Shown: in pieces, positions 13,834 to 17,132 of the stretch
Numbering within the stretch: the stretch's first letter is position 1
Layout of the letters: every line of letters begins with the position of its first letter
From: Roseiarcus sp.
GTDB taxonomy: Bacteria > Pseudomonadota > Alphaproteobacteria > Rhizobiales > Beijerinckiaceae
Assembly: GCA_030153205.1 (NCBI GenBank)
Contig: JASLHV010000239.1
Location: 1 to 17,132 of the forward strand
Direction: 5' to 3'
DNA length: 17,132 nt
Notes under the pieces: generated by a model
The model's database searches: none
Told to the model about the DNA's origin: nothing
The model's input: the letters and a program-made list of their open reading frames with translations, nothing else
Program-made: the position numbers and the translations under genes

Positions 13834-14802
13834 TTGAGACTCGTTATTTCTTCGCATCGCGTCGGCGTCGCCCTCGCGACTATTTTTCTTTGCGCTGCGG
13901 CGCCTGTTGCTTTTGGACAGTCCGCCTATCCGCCGGGGAGCGTTCCCGGCGCCGAGGAAGGGGGCGGCGATCCCGCCGCGCTCGTTCTCCGCGTCGAGCG
14001 GTTGGAGGACGAACTGCGCCACGCCAATGGCGCGATCGAGGAATTGCAGAACCAACAGCAGCGCCTCCAGGAGCAATTGAAACGCTTTCAGGAAGACGTC
14101 GAATTCCGTTTCAGCGGCGCCAATGGCCAACGGCCGATTGCTCCGGCGCCCGGGCCGAGCGTTTCCGCGACGCCGAACGCCCCGCTTGAAGCCGCGCCGG
14201 TGAGACCTTCAAAGCGCGCCGACGCTTTCGACCCCTCCTTGGAGCCCGGCGCAGTCGGATCCCCGAGGCCGCTGGGCGCGACGCCGCCGAGCGCGCCGCT
14301 CGAGCAGCCAGGTCCCGTCGCTGGGGCGCCGCTCGATCTTGCTCATCCGGGCCCGACGGGGCCGCTCTCGGCGGAAACGGAGCCAACCGTGATCACGGGA
14401 CCCGGCGCCCCGGCGCCGGACGGACCGCGCGAGCAATTGAATGCTGCGATCGACATTTATCGCGCCGGTCAATACGAGCAGGCCGAGGCGCAATTGCGCG
14501 CCTTTCTCGCGCATAACGCCGGCAGCAAATTCGTTCCCGAGGCGACCTTCTATCTCGGCGAAAGCTATTTCCAACGCTCACGGCCGCGGGAGGCGGCTGA
14601 GCAATATCTCAAGCTCTCGACGGACTACGCCAAATCGTCGAAAGCGCCCGAGGGCATGTTGCGGCTCGGCCAATCGCTTGCCATGCTTGGAAACAACGAA
14701 CAGGCCTGCGCGACGTTTGGCGAAGTCGGCAAGCGCTATCCGACGGCGGCCACCGCCCTGAAGAAAAGCGTCGAGCGCGAAATGCAAAAGGATCATTGTT
14801 GA
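13834..14802 (+). CDS. cpoB: Cell division coordinator CpoB (YbgF-type periplasmic TPR protein)
   Basis: A 322-residue exported protein. A signal peptide (1-29, hydrophobic core VGVALATIFLCAAAPVAF) is followed by a coiled coil (about 49-90, RVERLEDELRHANG and LQNQQQRLQEQLKRF), the trimerisation part of YbgF. Next come about 100 residues of Pro/Ala/Gly-rich linker (95-198) and a C-terminal TPR domain (200-318) with AIDIYRAGQYEQAEAQLRAF and ATFYLGESYF. CpoB links PBP1B septal synthesis with Tol-Pal outer-membrane constriction. The frame is open to TTG 13753, but TTG 13834 is chosen: it puts the signal peptide at the true N-terminus, has GGAA nearby, and 13753 lies inside a stem-loop. The linker is long for the family. 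It follows pal by 126 bp and overlaps tilS. Confidence 0.9.
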   Translation: MRLVISSHRVGVALATIFLCAAAPVAFGQSAYPPGSVPGAEEGGGDPAALVLRVERLEDELRHANGAIEELQNQQQRLQEQLKRFQEDVEFRFSGANGQRPIAPAPGPSVSATPNAPLEAAPVRPSKRADAFDPSLEPGAVGSPRPLGATPPSAPLEQPGPVAGAPLDLAHPGPTGPLSAETEPTVITGPGAPAPDGPREQLNAAIDIYRAGQYEQAEAQLRAFLAHNAGSKFVPEATFYLGESYFQRSRPREAAEQYLKLSTDYAKSSKAPEGMLRLGQSLAMLGNNEQACATFGEVGKRYPTAATALKKSVEREMQKDHC

Positions 14803-15848
14803 AGCGGCCGCCCACGGCCGAAGCCCTCGACGAAGCGCGTATCGAAGCGCTTTTCGCGCCGCTCGCGAGTGCCAAAGGCCTTCTTCTTGCTGTGTCGGGC
14901 GGGCCTGACTCGACCGCTTTGCTGATCATGGCCGCGCAATGGGCGCGGGCGCGGCGGCCCAAGGTCGCGGTGGCGACCGTCGACCACGGCTTGCGCGCCG
15001 AAGCGCGGGCGGAAGCGGAAGCGGTCGGCGAACACGCCCGACGCCGCGGCTTTGATCATCATGTCATCGAATGGCGCGGCGAAAAGCCGAAGAGCCGCCT
15101 CCAAGAGCGCGCCCGCGACGCGCGCTATCGCTTGCTCGCCGAATACGCCAAGAAAATCGGCGCCGACCATATCGTGACCGCCCACCACGCCGACGATCAG
15201 ACCGAAACCGTCCTCTTTCGCCTCCTGCGAGGCTCGGCTGTGGCGGGGCTGCGCGGGATGGAGACATTCGCGGCGCGAGAGGGGCTGACTCTCGCGCGCC
15301 CTTTGCTCGGCCTGCGAAAAAGCGATCTGATCGCTTATTGCGAAGAAAACGGTGAAACATTCGTCGTCGATCCCTCCAATGAGGATCCGCGCTTCGCACG
15401 GAGCCGGCTTCGCGAATTTTCCGGCCTGATGGCCGAGCAGGGCTTCGGGCCGTTCGAAGTGGAGCGCCTATCACGCCGGGCTGCTCGGATGGAGGAGGCG
15501 GTCGCCCGCGCCACGGCGCAAGCCGCTGAGCGCTTGGAATGGGATAGGGACGCGTCCAGTCGCGACGCCGGGCTTCTTTTCGCCGAGCCGCAGGAAATCG
15601 TCCTGCGGCTCCTGCGCCAGGAGATCGTCCGAATTGGCGGCCCAGAGGCGAACGGCGTTCGGCTTGAACAGGTCGAGGCGCTAGGCGAGGCCTTGCGGCG
15701 CGCCGCCGAGCGGGGCGAAGCTCGCGGCGCTACGCTTGGCGGCGCACGCCTTCGGCTGACCGGAAAAGGGGTTCTGAAAATCGATAAGGCGCCGGCGCGG
15801 CGCGACAATTCCGGGAAAACCCCGCCTGCCTCGGCGTCGGGACCGTAA
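14796..15848 (+). CDS. tilS: tRNA(Ile)-lysidine synthetase
   Basis: TilS uses ATP to attach lysine to C34 of the tRNA-Ile CAU anticodon, changing both charging and decoding from Met to Ile; it is normally essential. The N-terminal PP-loop ATPase has SGGPDS at residues 34-39, then VDHGLRAEA and the HHADDQTETVLFRLLRG segment, all diagnostic. At 350 residues it lacks the C-terminal domain seen in the longer E. coli protein, which is common in alphaproteobacteria. Two adjacent TTG codons (14796 and 14799) can start it; AAAGGA upstream is better spaced for 14799, which overlaps the cpoB stop as TTGA. The overlap implies translational coupling with cpoB. Confidence 0.95.
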   Translation: MLKRPPTAEALDEARIEALFAPLASAKGLLLAVSGGPDSTALLIMAAQWARARRPKVAVATVDHGLRAEARAEAEAVGEHARRRGFDHHVIEWRGEKPKSRLQERARDARYRLLAEYAKKIGADHIVTAHHADDQTETVLFRLLRGSAVAGLRGMETFAAREGLTLARPLLGLRKSDLIAYCEENGETFVVDPSNEDPRFARSRLREFSGLMAEQGFGPFEVERLSRRAARMEEAVARATAQAAERLEWDRDASSRDAGLLFAEPQEIVLRLLRQEIVRIGGPEANGVRLEQVEALGEALRRAAERGEARGATLGGARLRLTGKGVLKIDKAPARRDNSGKTPPASASGP

Positions 15849-15881
15849 TTTTGCTCAACTTCTTCACGACAAATTCAGACA

Positions 15882-15950
15882 AATGCGGCTTCCCTTGGCA
15901 ATTGGGGTCGGCAGCCCTAAATGGTAGGTTAACGCAGCCGAAGCCGCATC
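15882..15950 (+). repeat. 10-bp inverted repeat flanking the ftsH promoter
   Basis: ATGCGGCTTC (15883-15892) and GAAGCCGCAT (15940-15949) are perfect reverse complements, separated by 47 nt that contain the candidate promoter. It could be a paired operator for a dimeric or looping regulator, or a stem in read-through RNA from tilS. The regulator is unknown. Confidence 0.6.
15894..15923 (+). promoter_or_regulatory. Candidate heat-shock (RpoH-type) promoter of ftsH
   Basis: CTTGGC (15894-15899), 16 nt, then CCTAAAT (15916-15922) resembles the rhizobial RpoH consensus CTTGAA-N16-CCTATAT. The same bases also read as TTGGCA-N17-TAAATG for sigma-70, which has a weaker -10. ftsH is a classic heat-shock gene, so the RpoH reading is favoured. 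The ATG is 65 nt downstream. Confidence 0.5.
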
Positions 15951-15987
15951 AAGGCGATAGCTTCGCAAGGCTGCTGACGGGACGGCG

Positions 15988-17132
15988 ATGAATCCGAACA
16001 TTCGAAATTTCGCGCTCTGGGTGATCATATTCCTGCTCGTCCTTGCGCTCGTCACGCTGTTCCAGAGCCCGGGGCAAAAAACGCCGACGAGCGAGATCAG
16101 CTTCAGCCAGTTGCTTACCGACGTCGATCAAGGCCGCGTGCGCGAAGTGACGATCGCCGGTCCCGAGATTTCGGGACGTTACACGGATAATCGCGCCTTC
16201 TCGACTTACGCGCCGAGCGATCCGTCTCTGGTCGACACGCTTTACAAGAAGAACGTCGCGATCAACGCAAAGCCGCCGTCGGACGGCAATTCCTGGCTGA
16301 TGACCTTGCTGGTCAATGGCCTTCCCTTGCTCGCCTTCCTTGGCGTTTGGATATTCCTGTCGCGCCAGATGCAGGGCGCGGGCGGTAAGGCGATGGGCTT
16401 CGGCAAGTCGAAGGCCAAGCTGCTGAATGAGGCGCATGGCCGCGTCACCTTCGAGGATGTCGCCGGCGTCGATGAAGCAAAGGAAGATCTCCAGGAGATT
16501 GTCGAGTTCTTGCGCGACCCGCAGAAGTTCCAGCGTCTGGGCGGGCGTATCCCGCGTGGCGTACTGCTCGTCGGCCCGCCAGGCACCGGCAAGACCTTGA
16601 CGGCGCGCGCTGTCGCCGGCGAAGCCAATGTGCCGTTCTTCACGATTTCGGGTTCTGACTTTGTCGACATGTTCGTCGGCGTCGGCGCGAGCCGCGTCCG
16701 CGACATGTTCGAACAGGCCAAGAAGAATGCGCCTTGCATCATCTTCATCGATGAAATCGACGCGGTCGGCCGTCATCGAGGCGCTGGCCTCGGCGGCGGC
16801 AATGACGAGCGCGAACAGACGCTCAACCAATTGCTCGTCGAAATGGACGGCTTCGAGCAGAATGAAGGCATCATCATCATTGCGGCGACCAACCGTCCCG
16901 ACGTGTTGGACCCCGCTTTGCTGCGGCCGGGTCGCTTCGACCGCCAAGTCTTCATTCCCAACCCCGACGTTGTCGGCCGCGAGAAGATCCTCAAAGTTCA
17001 CGTACGCAAAGTGCCGCTCTCGCCCGATGTCGATTTGAAAATCGTCGCCCGTGGTACGCCCGGTTTCTCAGGCGCGGATTTGATGAACCTCGTCAATGAA
17101 GCAGCGCTGATGGCGGCGCGACGCGGCAAGCG
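15988..17132 (+). CDS. ftsH: ATP-dependent zinc metalloprotease FtsH (3' end outside window)
   Basis: The first 381 codons of FtsH, a hexameric inner-membrane AAA+ protease that degrades unassembled membrane proteins and regulators such as RpoH and LpxC. Two membrane segments (about 9-26 and 103-124) enclose a periplasmic domain. The AAA domain follows: FEDVAGVDEAKEDL, Walker A GPPGTGKT (196-203), pore loop segment (F/V)DMFVGVGASRVR, Walker B IIFIDEID (D255, E256), sensor-1 N302, and the second region of homology with arginine fingers R313 and R316. The HEXXH zinc site lies beyond the window. ATG 15988 has GACGGGA nearby, a moderate ribosome binding site. It follows tilS after 139 bp with its own promoter candidate. 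No frame interruption is seen up to the window end. Confidence 0.98.
   Translation, partial: MNPNIRNFALWVIIFLLVLALVTLFQSPGQKTPTSEISFSQLLTDVDQGRVREVTIAGPEISGRYTDNRAFSTYAPSDPSLVDTLYKKNVAINAKPPSDGNSWLMTLLVNGLPLLAFLGVWIFLSRQMQGAGGKAMGFGKSKAKLLNEAHGRVTFEDVAGVDEAKEDLQEIVEFLRDPQKFQRLGGRIPRGVLLVGPPGTGKTLTARAVAGEANVPFFTISGSDFVDMFVGVGASRVRDMFEQAKKNAPCIIFIDEIDAVGRHRGAGLGGGNDEREQTLNQLLVEMDGFEQNEGIIIIAATNRPDVLDPALLRPGRFDRQVFIPNPDVVGREKILKVHVRKVPLSPDVDLKIVARGTPGFSGADLMNLVNEAALMAARRGK

Noticed and set aside
15949..17001. 350-codon minus-strand ORF opposite ftsH
   Set aside because: The plus strand encodes unmistakable FtsH with Walker A, Walker B and SRH motifs; the minus frame is its shadow.

Overview
This 17.1 kb window is GC-rich and comes from an alphaproteobacterium, most likely a member of the Rhizobiales/Hyphomicrobiales. 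That placement is an inference. It rests on the gene order pal - cpoB - tilS - ftsH, a Pal lipoprotein with a C-terminal cysteine pair, a six-domain ribosomal protein S1, frequent TTG/GTG starts and a small SFPASDPP-type protein. No rRNA, tRNA, transposase, CRISPR array or prophage gene was found. Most of the window is ordinary chromosomal housekeeping DNA.

Region 1 (1-2031) is a redox block. A 5'-complete but window-truncated nitroreductase of the RutE/HadB type and an NADPH-dependent FMN reductase lie on the minus strand. A LysR-type regulator is divergent from them across a 136 bp spacer, the usual layout for a LysR and its target. Region 2 (2099-4824) is a cell-surface polysaccharide block. 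A WaaL-type O-antigen ligase/polymerase on plus faces a GT4 glycosyltransferase on minus. The ligase gene is bracketed by two tiny coupled ORFs and a shared, probably bidirectional, terminator lies between the two genes.

Region 3 (4861-7750, minus) holds folP (dihydropteroate synthase) followed by rpsA (ribosomal protein S1). rpsA has its own candidate promoter, a structured leader and a strong intrinsic terminator. Region 4 (7914-11208, plus) starts with a promoter-preceded periplasmic parvulin (PpiC/PrsA-like) that ends in a strong terminator. It continues with a 65-residue disordered protein, argJ (arginine biosynthesis) and a MutT-type Nudix hydrolase. Region 5 (11444-12958) has xerC (tyrosine recombinase for chromosome dimer resolution) and a converging conserved membrane protein gene, their stop codons only 3 nt apart.

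Region 6 (13066-17132, plus) is the envelope/division end. Pal and CpoB belong to the Tol-Pal outer-membrane constriction machinery. tilS overlaps cpoB by a few bases and makes the essential lysidine at the wobble position of the minor Ile tRNA. ftsH, the membrane AAA+ protease, has a heat-shock-like promoter flanked by a 10-bp inverted repeat and runs off the window end.

I did not find a clear new multi-gene system. The points most worth following are the coupled mini-ORFs around the O-antigen ligase, the inverted repeat around the ftsH promoter, the small SFPASDPP protein, the unrecognised membrane protein beside xerC, and the probable start corrections for cpoB and folP.
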